Origin: Thermasporomyces sp040195635
GTDB lineage: Bacteria > Actinomycetota > Actinomycetes > Propionibacteriales > Actinopolymorphaceae
Direction: 5' to 3'
Assembly: GCF_040195635.1 (NCBI RefSeq)
Contig: NZ_JBEFTX010000022.1
Span: forward strand, 72,535-136,534
Length of the DNA: 64,000 nucleotides
Positions within the stretch are counted from its first letter, which is position 1. Every line of letters begins with the position of its first letter. A program made the position numbers and the translations under genes. Positions 25,985-35,200 of this stretch are shown piece by piece. The notes below the pieces were generated by a model, which ran no database searches, was not told where the DNA came from, and saw only the letters and a list, made by a program, of their open reading frames with translations.

Positions 25985-27611
25985 CTTCGACCTGAAAACG
26001 CTGAGCCTTGGTGAGCAGGTGCTGGCGGTCTGTCGGGGTTGGGTGGCGGCGTGCTCCTGCGATGGGTGCTTGTCATGCTGCCAGGGTGCTGATCTTGACC
26101 AGGTTGTGTGTCAGGACGCCCGTGGCCGATCCAGATCATGGCTCCTTCGGTGCCATCGATCTGGGTGCGATCCCAGCCGTATCCGCGTTTGAGGGTGCTG
26201 ATTCTGCCTTCGATGCCGGTTCGCCATTTCACGGTTCGTCGGAACGCCGGGCGATGTTCGTGGGCTCGCCGGGCGGCTGAGGGTTTGCCCTTGCGGGGGA
26301 TGACGACGTTGCGGACGCCGAGGTCGGCCAGGTCGTCCTCGACGGCCTTCTCGCCGTAGCCACGGTCTGCGGTGACGGTGCGGGGTGGGCGTCCGGCGCG
26401 GTTGCGGATCCGGTCCACGGCCGGCGGGAGTTGGGGTGCGTCGGCCGGGTTGCCGCGCTCGACGATGTGGTCGACGATCACGCCGTCGTCGCCTTCGACG
26501 AGCTGGGCCTTGTGCCCGAACTCCACCGGCTTGCCGAGCCGGCCATTGGCGATCGGCCTGGCGTCGGCATCGTGCAGGCTGACCCGCCGAGTCGAGTCAT
26601 CTGGTGTCTGCCCGGCAAGTCGCTGTCGGGTCTGTGCGGCGACCTGCCTGGTCGCGGCGATCAGGCCTGTCAGATCGTCGATGGCGCGGACCAGTCGTCC
26701 TCGTCGACGTCCTGTGGCCGCGTCGTGCTGACCCTTGGCCTGCTGGGCCCTGGCCTTGGTGCGTGCCCGACGCAGCGAGCGTTTCGCGTTGACCAGCAGC
26801 CTTTCAGCCTCGGTGGCGGCGGTCTCGGCCAGATCGGCCAGCTCCCGGTCACCCGCCGCACCGCTGCCAAGGCCTCGTCCCGACCGGCGGCGCTGCGCGA
26901 CCGCAACCTGAACCCGATGGCGTGCGCCCGATTCCCCGCCGCACGGGACCGGTCCCGCAGGCTGGTGCGAGTCGCCCCGCCGGCGGCCTGGATCCGCCTT
27001 TTCGTGGCCGCGATCCGACCGATCGCCTTCGCCAACAGCCCCGAGTCGGTCGGGTAGGCCACGTTGGACGGCACCACCGTCGTGTCCGCCCGCAGCTTCG
27101 TGGTGCGCAGCACTTTGGTCTCGGTCGCCTTGGCCAGCGGGCCTCGTTCAGCCCCTCCACGGCCGCCGGGCCACAGCGCGTGGTCAGCTTCATCAGAGTC
27201 GTCGGATGCGGCACCGATCCCTCCAGGCCGATTCGGCAGAACCGCCGCCAGGTGATCGAGTCGCTCACCTCCCGGCACAAGCTCTCATAGCCAAGCCGAT
27301 AGCGGAACTTCAGGAATATCAACCGCAGATAAGTCTCCATCGGCGTGGACGGCCGACCGATCCTCAGATCGAAGTACGGCACGAACGGCACAAAGAACGC
27401 TGGATCATCCAGCAGCGCATCGACCCGAGCCAGCTCCCCGGGAAGTCGCAGCAGCTGCTCCGGCAACACCGACTCGAACAATGACGGCTGATCGCCTACG
27501 GTACGAAAAACGATGGCCTCGATCCCTTCTAGCCCAAGGGGTCGGGGCCATCCTTCCGTTCCACAGGCGGCCGCTCACGCACCGCCACGCGCCGACTTTT
27601 TCAGGTCGAAG
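25985..27611 (-). mobile_element. IS1182-like (ISNCY/IS5-type) element
   Basis: It is bounded by the inverted repeat CTTCGACCTGAAAA (25985-25998) and its complement (27598-27611), and flanked by the 6-bp target duplication TAGTTA (25979-25984 and 27612-27617). Its length is 1627 bp. It holds one degraded transposase gene. Confidence 0.85.
26073..27481 (-). pseudogene. IS1182-like transposase, frameshifted
   Basis: A DDE transposase read in pieces. The N-terminal DUF772-like part is MFESVLPEQLLRLPGELARV to SVPHPTTLMKL. After a frameshift near 27135 comes KLRADTTVVPSNVAYPTDSG (first Asp), then the second Asp region TVTADRGYGEKAVEDDLADL and the Glu region in TGIEGRISTLKRGYGWDR. At least three frameshifts are visible, near 27135, 26835 and 26130; the last separates GHG from VLTHNLVKISTLAA, stop. 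It cannot make an active protein without correction. Confidence 0.85.
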
Positions 27612-27747
27612 TAGTTAGGCGATCCTGTGTGGTGTCAACGTCTTCGGCTGTGGCGTGTCGTTGTCGGCATGGCGAGCAGAAATGGGCACGGAGCCCCTGT
27701 AACCAAGGGGATTGTCAAGATCACCTGGTTTCGCAGGAGCTCCGCGC

Positions 27748-29169
27748 ATGTCCGATTCTGCCACCGTCACCGTGTCGCGTTCCATCACCGCCGCCCCGGG
27801 GGTCTTCGCTCCGGGCCACCTGGGCGAGCTGACGCAGTACCTGCCGTTCGAACTGGTCGACGACGTGCTGAAACAGACCAGGGCCGTGGAACACAGGTTG
27901 CGCGTCCTGCCCTCGAGGGTGGGGGTGTACTTCGTGCTCGCGCTGGCGCTGTTCCCGCGCCTGGGATACGCGCGAGTGTGGCAGAAGCTGACCGCCGGCC
28001 TGGCAGGCATGTCAGTGCCGAGTCCGTCGGAGAAGGCGCTGCGTGACCTGCGTCGCCGGCTGGGACCGACACCGCTGAGGGCGGTGTTCGAGGTGGTCGC
28101 CGGGCCGCTGGGCCGACCGCAGACGCCTGGGGTGTGTTACCGCGGGCTGCGCACCGTCGGCTTCGACGGCTGCAACTCACTCCGGGTCCCCGACACCGCG
28201 CCGAACCGGTCCTGGTTGGGCCGGATCCGCTACCGGATGGGGTTCGCCGGATACCCCACAGTGCGGTTGATGGCCCTGGTCGAGACCGGAACCCGCGGCC
28301 TGCTCGGTGCCAGCCTCGGCTCAAGCACCGACCGCGACGAGCCGAGGCTGGCGCGGCGGCTGCTACCGCTGCTGGGACCGGGCATGCTGGTCCTGCTCGA
28401 CCGAGCCTTCGACGCCACCGGCTTCCTCACCGACCTGCACGGCACCGGCGCACACCTGCTGGTGCGGTCCAAGTCCACCCGCAAACCGCCGGTCCTGGGG
28501 CACCTGCCCGACGGCTCCTACCTGTCGACCCTGAACGGACTGGCGGTGCGGGTCATTGACGCCGACCTCGCCGTTTCTGGCGCCGACGGCAGCCATCTGG
28601 TCGAGCAGTACCGGCTGATCACCACCCTGATCGACCACCACCAGTACCCGGCCCTGGAGCTGGTCCGGCTGTACCACGAGCGCTGGGAGGTCGAGATCGC
28701 CTTCCTCGCCTTGCGCCACACCATCCTGCAGGGCAACGTGCTGCGCTCAGGCGATGAGTACGGCCTGCAACAGGAGATCTGGGCGCTGCTCACCCTCTAC
28801 CAGCTGCTGCGCATGGCGATATCGTGGCCGCGGTAGCGACGCGGCACCTCCCGCTACCGCGGCCACGACCCCCTCCGGCCGGAGGCCGCGACTGCCATCA
28901 CCGCGATCGACATCACCCTGCACACCCCAGGCCTGACCGAGCGACCTGCCCACAGGCGAAAGGCATCGGCACCTACCAGTCCCACCCGAAGACAACGCAT
29001 CACCGCGATCATGAACACCGAAAGACACCGCAGCTGGAGCGGCCGGGAACTCGCCGACCGACTCGGCATCAAACCCCGCGTCATGCTTACCCAGTTGGCC
29101 GAATGGACCCGCTACGGCTTCCTCACACGCACCGGGCGCGGCACCTACGCCCAACCCGAACCGCAATGA
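27748..29169 (+). pseudogene. IS4-family transposase, internally deleted
   Basis: The start ATG (MSDSATVTVSRSITAAPG) has a good AGGAG upstream. The IS4 N-terminal domain is followed by a DDE_Tnp_1 core: VGFDGCNSLRVPD (first Asp), PGMLVLLDRAFDATGF (second Asp) and the YxxRWxxE-like signature LYHERWEVEIAF. The first frame stops at 28836 after LLRMAISWPR. The C-terminal piece resumes in another frame with ITAIDITLHTPGLTERPAH and ends at 29169. At the break lies a perfect 16-bp inverted repeat (28822-28868). The family normally continues about 100 residues without interruption here, so this copy is inactive. Confidence 0.85.
28822..28868. repeat. Perfect 16-bp inverted repeat inside the IS4 transposase
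   Basis: TCGTGGCCGCGGTAGC and its exact complement are separated by 15 bases. It marks the point where the transposase frame breaks and sequence is missing, so it looks like a mutational scar rather than a functional hairpin. Confidence 0.8.
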
Positions 29170-29218
29170 ACACCGAGGACGTTGACACCGCACAAGATCG
29201 CCTAACTACGCGGCATTG

Positions 29219-29410
29219 GATCACATAGTGACGCCGCAGGCGCCATTGAGGGCCGGAGTGGAGGCCGCAGACTGGCGTGCGAGGAGGGCGGGACGGTCAG
29301 ACGACCGGTGACCCCAGCCGATTGTCGACGGCTCTGTGAAGTCCTTCGCTCGTCCGCCCGCGAGCCCGAGGACGGCGCCTCGGCGAGTGTTCCGCGGGGC
29401 GTCGCTGATG
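29219..29410. repeat. Family A repeat, right part of the split copy
   Basis: GATCACATAGTGACGCC, GACTGGCGTGCGAGGAGGGC and CGCGAGCCCGAGGACGGCG match 46190-46345. The minus strand has a conserved short frame (SSHASLRPPLRPS; GAVLGLAG) shared with the 46-kb copy. Confidence 0.75.
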
Positions 29411-29426
29411 AGGGAGGCCGGGATTG

Positions 29427-30976
29427 GTGCTGGTTGCGTTGTCGGTGGTGGAGCAACGTCTGGATGCGGTGCGGGCGGTTCTTTCGGGTTCATCGGTGAC
29501 GGAGGTGGCTGCGGCGGCTGGTGTGTCGCGTCAGTCGCTGCATGCGTGGATGGCTCGGTATCTGGCCGATGGTGTGGCGGGTTTGGCGGATCGTTCGCAT
29601 CGGTCGGGTTCGTGTCCGCATCAGGCTCCTGCGGCGGTGGAGGTGCTGGTTGCGGAGATGCGGCGGAAGCATCCGCGGTGGGGTGCGAAGCGGATCTGGT
29701 TGGAGTTGTTGAAGAAGCCGCCGGAGGGTCTGGTGTTGCCGTCGACGAGGACGATCAACCGGATCCTGACCCGGCAGGGGCTGGTGGTGCCTCGGCGGCG
29801 GAAGCGTCCGCGTGGGTCGTATCGGCGGTGGGAGCGGCCCGGTCCGATGCAGCTGTGGCAGATCGACATCGTGGGCGGGGTGATGCTGGTCAACCCGGCG
29901 ACCGGGGAGCTGCGGGAGGCGAAGGTGGTCACCGGTGTGGATGACCATTCCCGGTTCTGTGTGATGGCGGCGGTGGTGGAGCGGGCGACCAGTCGGGCGG
30001 TGTGTTTGGCGTTTGCCCAAGCCCTGCAGCGACTCGGCGTTCCCAACGAGGTGCTCACCGATAACGGGAAACAGTTCACCGACCGGTTCGGTAAGGGCGG
30101 GAGGTGATGTTCGACAAGATCTGCCGCAAGAACGCCATCACCCATCGGCTGACCCAGCCGACCTCGCCGACCACGACCGGCAAGATCGAGCGGTTCCATC
30201 TGACTTTTCGACGTGACCTGCTCGACGACTGCGGCCCGTTCGAATCGGTGGAGGCCGCCCAGGCCGCGATCGACGGGTTTGTGGTGCAGTACAACACCGA
30301 CCGGCCACACCAAGCACTCGACGACCGGACGCCTATCAGCCCTGCCGACCGGTTCTCCCCGGCTCCAGATGAGCAGCGGGAGTTGCTCAAGCTGTGGACA
30401 CCGCCGACACTCGCCCCAGCCCCACCGGCCGCTGCCCACGAACCGGCTGGTCCCGTGCCTGAACCGGTGTTGACGACGGCATCGTGGGCGGGTGGTCCGA
30501 TCGGGTTCGACCGGGTGGTGCCACCCAGTGGGAACCTGCAGGTCGCCGGCCGGCAGTTCTGGCTCGGGCCGGTCCGGGCCGGCATGGTCGTCCGGTTCTG
30601 GACCGACGTCGACCTGATCCACCTGCTCATTGCCGGTGCGAGGGTCAAGGCCGTCCGTTCCCACCTCACCATCAACGACCTGGCCAGGCTGGCCGCCGAA
30701 GGCGCCGTCAACGCCGGACCCTCCCCACTGCCACCAGCCGAACGCAAAGGCGGCGCGGTAGAGATCTAACGGATCGTCTCCCGCGTGGGCATCGTCTCGC
30801 TGGGCTGCAGACAGATCCTCGCCGCCGAAATCCTCGCCGGCCGCCGGGTCGGCATACGCGTCGAGGCAGCCACGCTGATGTTCTACGACCTGGAAACCCG
30901 CGAGCTGCTCCGCACCCGACCCAACCCGCTCACCACCGCGAGATCCGCGGTTCCTGGCAGTGTCGCCCGCACCTAA
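29427..30976 (+). pseudogene. IS481-family transposase, two lesions
   Basis: The N-terminal HTH is SVTEVAAAAGVSRQSLHAWM. The DDE core has LWQIDIVGGV (first Asp), GVPNEVLTDNGKQFTDRF (second Asp) and TGKIERFHLTFRRDLLDD (Glu). One base is missing from a G-run near 30098 (GGGCGGGAGGTG), causing the frame to stop at 30107. The second frame continues to an in-frame TAA at 30767, after which GIVSLGCRQILAAEILAGRR to FYDLETRELLRTRPNPLT completes the usual C-terminus. Two independent lesions argue against programmed frameshifting. Terminal repeats were not identified. Confidence 0.85.
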
Positions 30977-31035
30977 CCCAAGGATGAAAGGGCTCGTCCG
31001 ACACGATGAGGATGACGTTTGGCGCAACGGTTGGT

Positions 31036-32472
31036 TCAGCCATGATCAAGCCAGGTCCGGGGTGCTCGGCCCGTCACGAGACCGGCCGCGTCGACGTAAC
31101 CCTCCTCGCGCCCGCGCAGCTGTTCGACCAAGAGGCCGCGGAGGCGGTCCATGTCGGACGAGCAAGCGGGGTCGGCGGCCAGATCGTGACACTCCTTCGG
31201 GTCCGCGGCCAGATCGAAGAGCTGCTCTTGCCCCGAGTGCGACCACCAGATGTACTTCCACCGATCGTCGGCGATCCAGTGCAGCGTCTGCTGGAAGTGG
31301 GGGTGCTCGCCGTGGAGATGGTCTCGCCAGGACGCGGCTGGTGGATCGGCCAGCAGCGGTAGAACGCTTCGCCCTTCGACCGTGCCCGGAGGTTTCAGCC
31401 CGGCGGCGTTCAGCAACGTCGGCATCACGTCCCGCAGTTCGACGATCTCGTCCCGAACCTGGCCCGCTTCGATGCCGGGACCACTGAGGAGGAAGGGAAT
31501 CCTGGCCGCCCCCTCGTACGGCAGGCCTTTCTGGAAGAGATTGTGTTCGCCGAGCATCTCACCATGATCAGAAATGAAGCACACGATCGTGTCCTCTGCC
31601 AGTCCGAATTCGCCGAGGATCTCGAGGAATCGGTTGATCTGGAGATCGAGATGTGCCAGGTGCCCGTAGTACCCCGCGCGGGCACGATGCAGGACCGCCG
31701 GCTTCATCCGCGCCGCGAACGGGTTGTGTCGCCAATCCTGGTAGTAGGGTTCCAGCGCCTCCACCCAATCTCCGACGACCGGGTGGTACGGCTCTTCGGC
31801 CAGGTATTGCTCATACGCCCACGCCGGTGGATCGAACGGCGGATGCGGGCGGTCGAAGGAAAGGTAGAGAAAGAAAGGACTCCGCGGATCGCGTCGATAG
31901 AGCCATGACATCGCTTGGGTGACGGTCCACGAGGTCGGATGCCAAGCCTCCGGCTTGTCCCAGGGCCGCGCCACCATGGAGTTGCTGTTGACCCCGTTGT
32001 CGCAGAAGTCCTCCACCGCGCTTGCGCCGGCCTGCATCCGCAGCCAGGGAAGGTAGTCGTCGAACTCCTCGTACGGCCGCTGCCGCTTGCGGACGTAGTG
32101 TAGGTAACCATCGTGCAGGATCACATCGTCGAAACCGAGCCTGGTCCGCTCGGGATAGACGTGCATCTTTCCGATGGCCTGCGTCTGATAGCCGGCGCGG
32201 CCGAACTCTCCTGCCATCGTGGTCGAGTAGTCCCAGGGACGGCCGTTCTCGAAGCCGATGCGCCGATGTGACCGCTGCGACAGGCCGGTCATCAGCGCGG
32301 CTCGGGCCGGGATGCACGTCGGAGTGGCCGAGTAACCCCTACGGAAGCGGGCTCCTCTGGCGGCGAGGGCGTCGAGATGTGGCGTATGCACCAGCTCATG
32401 GCCGTCCGCAGACAGGCAGTCTCCGCGCCATTGGTCCACGCAAATCAACACAACATTCGGCTGGTCAGCCAT
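31036..32472 (-). CDS. Type I sulfatase 1
   Basis: A 478-residue sulfatase. The N-terminal metal site is NVVLICVDQWRGD. The Cys-type signature CIPARAALMTG (about residue 53) would be converted to formylglycine by a maturase encoded elsewhere. GKMHVYP and SDHGEMLGEHNLF carry further metal and substrate residues. There is no signal peptide, so it probably acts in the cytosol on imported sulfated molecules. It resembles choline-sulfatase/heparan-type members but specificity is not certain. It is the outermost gene of the glycan locus, with the ROK regulator behind it on the same strand. Confidence 0.9.
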   Translation of the reverse strand: MADQPNVVLICVDQWRGDCLSADGHELVHTPHLDALAARGARFRRGYSATPTCIPARAALMTGLSQRSHRRIGFENGRPWDYSTTMAGEFGRAGYQTQAIGKMHVYPERTRLGFDDVILHDGYLHYVRKRQRPYEEFDDYLPWLRMQAGASAVEDFCDNGVNSNSMVARPWDKPEAWHPTSWTVTQAMSWLYRRDPRSPFFLYLSFDRPHPPFDPPAWAYEQYLAEEPYHPVVGDWVEALEPYYQDWRHNPFAARMKPAVLHRARAGYYGHLAHLDLQINRFLEILGEFGLAEDTIVCFISDHGEMLGEHNLFQKGLPYEGAARIPFLLSGPGIEAGQVRDEIVELRDVMPTLLNAAGLKPPGTVEGRSVLPLLADPPAASWRDHLHGEHPHFQQTLHWIADDRWKYIWWSHSGQEQLFDLAADPKECHDLAADPACSSDMDRLRGLLVEQLRGREEGYVDAAGLVTGRAPRTWLDHG

Positions 32473-32604
32473 GGAGCCCCTCCATCGATTCAGGTACTTC
32501 GGTCAGCTCCGTCTCGCCCCTCGCCCAATCGCGTTGGGGGAGCTATGCGGATCCAATAAATCTGATCTGTGCGTATCGATCAAGAACGTCGGGTGCGCTG
32601 ACGA

Positions 32605-33819
32605 TCAGACGAAGGCAAAGGGGTCGGCGTAGAAACGGTCGAGAACCGAAGTCGCCGCCGCGATTACTGGTGCGTTGTCGTCGAGGGCACTCGGTGTGAT
32701 CATTCGATCGGCGTCGAACCCGGACCGAGCCCATCGGCGAGCCTCAGCCCGGACTTCGGCTAGGTGTTCCGGCACTCGCAGCGGTGTGCCGAAGAGGATC
32801 ACCTGGTCCGGCGCCATCATGTCGTGCACGATGGCGATCGACTCACCCACAGCGCGGGCACGATCCCGCAGTAAGTAGTCGGCAAGCCGATCCCCTGCTT
32901 TGGCTTTGGCGATCAGGTCACCCAGCAAGTGCCCTGGCAGAAGCACCCCTTCGCGTTCTGCACGTCGTACGATCGCGAGGTCGCTAGCCACGGAGGTCGC
33001 GCATCCGGACCGGCCACACTGGCACGGCACCAGCGCTGGTCGCGAGAGTGGAAGGTGCGCGATGTCACCGGCGCCTTCATCTCGTCCGTGATAAACCCGT
33101 CGATCGACCACGATGCCGGCACCGATCACGTTCCCGACATAGACATGCAGGAAGTTGGGAACTTTGAGTGCGGCGCCAAACCACATTTCAGCGCGGGCCA
33201 GCGCTCGCTCGGTCGAGTCGACGCGGAGCTTGCCGGGAAACTGGCCATCGGCGATCGCCGCTACGTCCACGTCGGTCCACCCGAGCAATGTGTGTGCGCG
33301 GACGACGCCATGCCGCGAGTCGACCCGGCCGCCAGTCGCGAAGCCGGTGCCGATGATCCGCGCTGGACTCTTGGCTGTCATCTGCTCGATCGCTTGCGAT
33401 GCTTCGCGGACGACCAAGCTTGGATCGAGGCGTCCATCGTGCTCCACTCGCATTGTCTGGTCTACGAGTGAACCCCGCAGGTCAACCAGTCCGATGGTCG
33501 TCCAGCGCAACCCCACATGGATTCCTACGACATGAAAGCGATCAGTCGACAAGTCGAGCGGGACCCGCGGTCGTCCCCCTGCGCCTCCAACCAGGCCGGG
33601 CAGTTCACGCAACAGCCCAGCTTTGGTGAGCTCGCCGGTGATCCGCGTGGTGGTTCCGGAACCCAGCGACAGCATCCTGGCCAGATCGACCCTGGGGGTT
33701 GGACCGTGTTCGAGTAGCACCCTTAGCAGTGCGGCGACATTGTGACGGCGTACGTCGGAGCGGCCAGCCGCCATGCGCGCGGGCTCAACTCCAGTCTCTC
33801 GGGTCGCGATGCGCGTCAT
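32605..33819 (-). CDS. ROK family transcriptional repressor
   Basis: A 404-residue protein with an N-terminal winged helix (DVRRHNVAALLRVLLEHGP to LGSGTTTRITGELTKAGLL, about residues 22-70) and a C-terminal ROK sugar-kinase-like domain. The structural zinc motif is CQCGRSGCATSV, lacking the usual Glu after the last Cys. ROK repressors sense a sugar or sugar phosphate and release DNA. Its place between a sulfatase and the dehydratase-like gene suggests control of this locus. Candidate sites are at 35030-35151. Confidence 0.9.
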   Translation of the reverse strand: MTRIATRETGVEPARMAAGRSDVRRHNVAALLRVLLEHGPTPRVDLARMLSLGSGTTTRITGELTKAGLLRELPGLVGGAGGRPRVPLDLSTDRFHVVGIHVGLRWTTIGLVDLRGSLVDQTMRVEHDGRLDPSLVVREASQAIEQMTAKSPARIIGTGFATGGRVDSRHGVVRAHTLLGWTDVDVAAIADGQFPGKLRVDSTERALARAEMWFGAALKVPNFLHVYVGNVIGAGIVVDRRVYHGRDEGAGDIAHLPLSRPALVPCQCGRSGCATSVASDLAIVRRAEREGVLLPGHLLGDLIAKAKAGDRLADYLLRDRARAVGESIAIVHDMMAPDQVILFGTPLRVPEHLAEVRAEARRWARSGFDADRMITPSALDDNAPVIAAATSVLDRFYADPFAFV

Positions 33820-33901
33820 CGTCTCGTATTACCCCGCATTACCTCGTGTCGCTCATGGTAATCACTGACTGCGAACGCCAACGACCAGGGATTGACCATG
33901 A

Positions 33902-35005
33902 TCAATACCACCCGGGGTGATCGAGGTTGAGTTGGAGGCCGACACCAGGCCGCATCGGCAGCTCCAGAGCACCATCGCACGGGGCGGGCTCTGGCGGCAG
34001 TGTGACCGCCGACCGGTCGACGTCCTCGCCGTAGATGTACTCCACCAGCGTGAAGTCGGGATGGATGGTAGACAGGTGGGCGGATACCGCTGTGCTCACC
34101 GGGCCGCAAGGATTGTGGTAGGTCAGCTCGACACCACTGACCCGCTCTGCCAGTTGTTGGAGCTGAACCGGACCGGCCGTGTACTTGGGGTCGAGAAGCA
34201 GAACCCGGAGGTGCCCGGTCGACAGCGCTGCCTCGATCTCCTCATGGGTAGACAAGGCTTCACCACCAGCGATGGGTGCCTTCGTGCGAGCCCCCAGCCA
34301 CCGCATTGCGTCAGGGTCGGTGACGTCTACCGCGTCTTCGAGCCAGGCGATCCCCAGCTCGTCGAGCTGCGGTATGGCGTTCTCCAGCTGGTCGTGGCTG
34401 AGGTGATGATGAACGTCTACCATCAGGTCGACGCTCTCGCCGATGGCATCACGGACCGCTCGCACGATCGCCACTCCAGTGTCGACGATCGAGAGCCCAT
34501 GCAGCACTGGCCCGTCAAAGGGCGCCACCTTGACCTTGCGATGACCATCGGCCACAGCCTGCGCCGCCTTTGCGGCGAGGTCGACCGGACGTCGTTGGCC
34601 GGCACTGCGGTTGAGGTTGGCATACACCGGCACGCGATCACGGCGCGTGCCGCCAAGCCACTGCCACAGCGGAACACCTGACGCATGCGCGGCGATATCC
34701 ACCAGTGCCATCTCCAGACCACCCAGGATCGTCCGCTGCATGAACTGTCGCCGCGGATCGGCAACTGCTGCGCATGCTTGCCTGAGCTGCGTCGTAACAG
34801 CGTCGCGATCGGCGATCGCGTCGATCCCACGCAGCGGGCTAAGCACCTCTCGCACCGCTGAGGGGACCATCTCCGGCCACATGCTGTCCGAGCACTCGCC
34901 AGTGCCAACCAGCCCGTCGTCGGTCGACACCTCGAGGAACATCCAGGTCGAGCGCTGCGTCGCCGCCAGGCGTCGCAGCCTGACGTTCGTGATCCGACTG
35001 CCCAT
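33902..35005 (-). CDS. Enolase-superfamily (mandelate racemase/sugar-acid dehydratase-like) enzyme
   Basis: A 367-residue enolase-superfamily protein. The capping domain is followed by the barrel, with a candidate base in HRKVKVAPFDG. The metal ligands are Asp in VDLMVDVHHHLSH, Glu in IAWLEDAVD and Glu in IAGGEALSTHEE, and the end strands are in LTYHNPCGPVSTAV. These fit the mandelate racemase subgroup, which includes galactonate, fuconate and other sugar-acid dehydratases. The exact substrate is unknown. It is divergent from the importer operon, with the intergenic space holding likely operators, and would process a sugar acid released inside the cell. Confidence 0.87.
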   Translation of the reverse strand: MGSRITNVRLRRLAATQRSTWMFLEVSTDDGLVGTGECSDSMWPEMVPSAVREVLSPLRGIDAIADRDAVTTQLRQACAAVADPRRQFMQRTILGGLEMALVDIAAHASGVPLWQWLGGTRRDRVPVYANLNRSAGQRRPVDLAAKAAQAVADGHRKVKVAPFDGPVLHGLSIVDTGVAIVRAVRDAIGESVDLMVDVHHHLSHDQLENAIPQLDELGIAWLEDAVDVTDPDAMRWLGARTKAPIAGGEALSTHEEIEAALSTGHLRVLLLDPKYTAGPVQLQQLAERVSGVELTYHNPCGPVSTAVSAHLSTIHPDFTLVEYIYGEDVDRSAVTLPPEPAPCDGALELPMRPGVGLQLNLDHPGWY

Positions 35006-35029
35006 GGACGTCGCCTCCCCAGTTAAGTT

Positions 35030-35151
35030 GCTTATCGAAGCTAACTAGCGCGGGCCGGCCCGTCAACTCCCCTAATGGCCGTCAACTCCCCGCTCAGAAC
35101 CGCGCCCGATCCGGGGTTGACGCCAGGCAAGGACCAACATTAACTTCGTTA
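35030..35151. promoter_or_regulatory. Two copies of a candidate ROK operator
   Basis: The minus strand at 35046-35030 reads AGTTAGCTTCGATAAGC and the plus strand at 35138-35154 reads ACATTAACTTCGTTACA. The shared core is TTARCTTCGWTA. One copy lies 25 bases before the dehydratase gene, the other about 50 bases before the importer gene. The first sits in a wider AGTTA/TAACT inverted repeat (35021-35046). Confidence 0.5.
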
Positions 35152-35200
35152 CACAGTTTTCATCCGATGGCGTTCGCTCAGTGGCGAGAGGAAGCACACG

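Larger units (their letters stand above)
25969..29218 (+). mobile_element. IS4-family element, left end split by an IS1182-like element
   Basis: The right end read inwards on the minus strand begins CAATGCCGCGTAGTTA, then GGCGATCTTGTGCGGTGTCA (29218 downwards). The left end has CAATGCCGCGTAGTTA at 25969-25984. It then breaks off and resumes at 27618 with GGCGATCCTGTGTGGTGTCA. Removing 25985-27611 plus one copy of TAGTTA restores a matching terminal repeat. The element carries a broken transposase (27748-29169) and has itself interrupted a family A repeat. Confidence 0.85.

Noticed and set aside
30080..30115. Programmed frameshift in the IS481 transposase
   Set aside because: There is a second, in-frame stop at 30767, and the site is a plain G-run with one base missing, so decay is the simpler reading.
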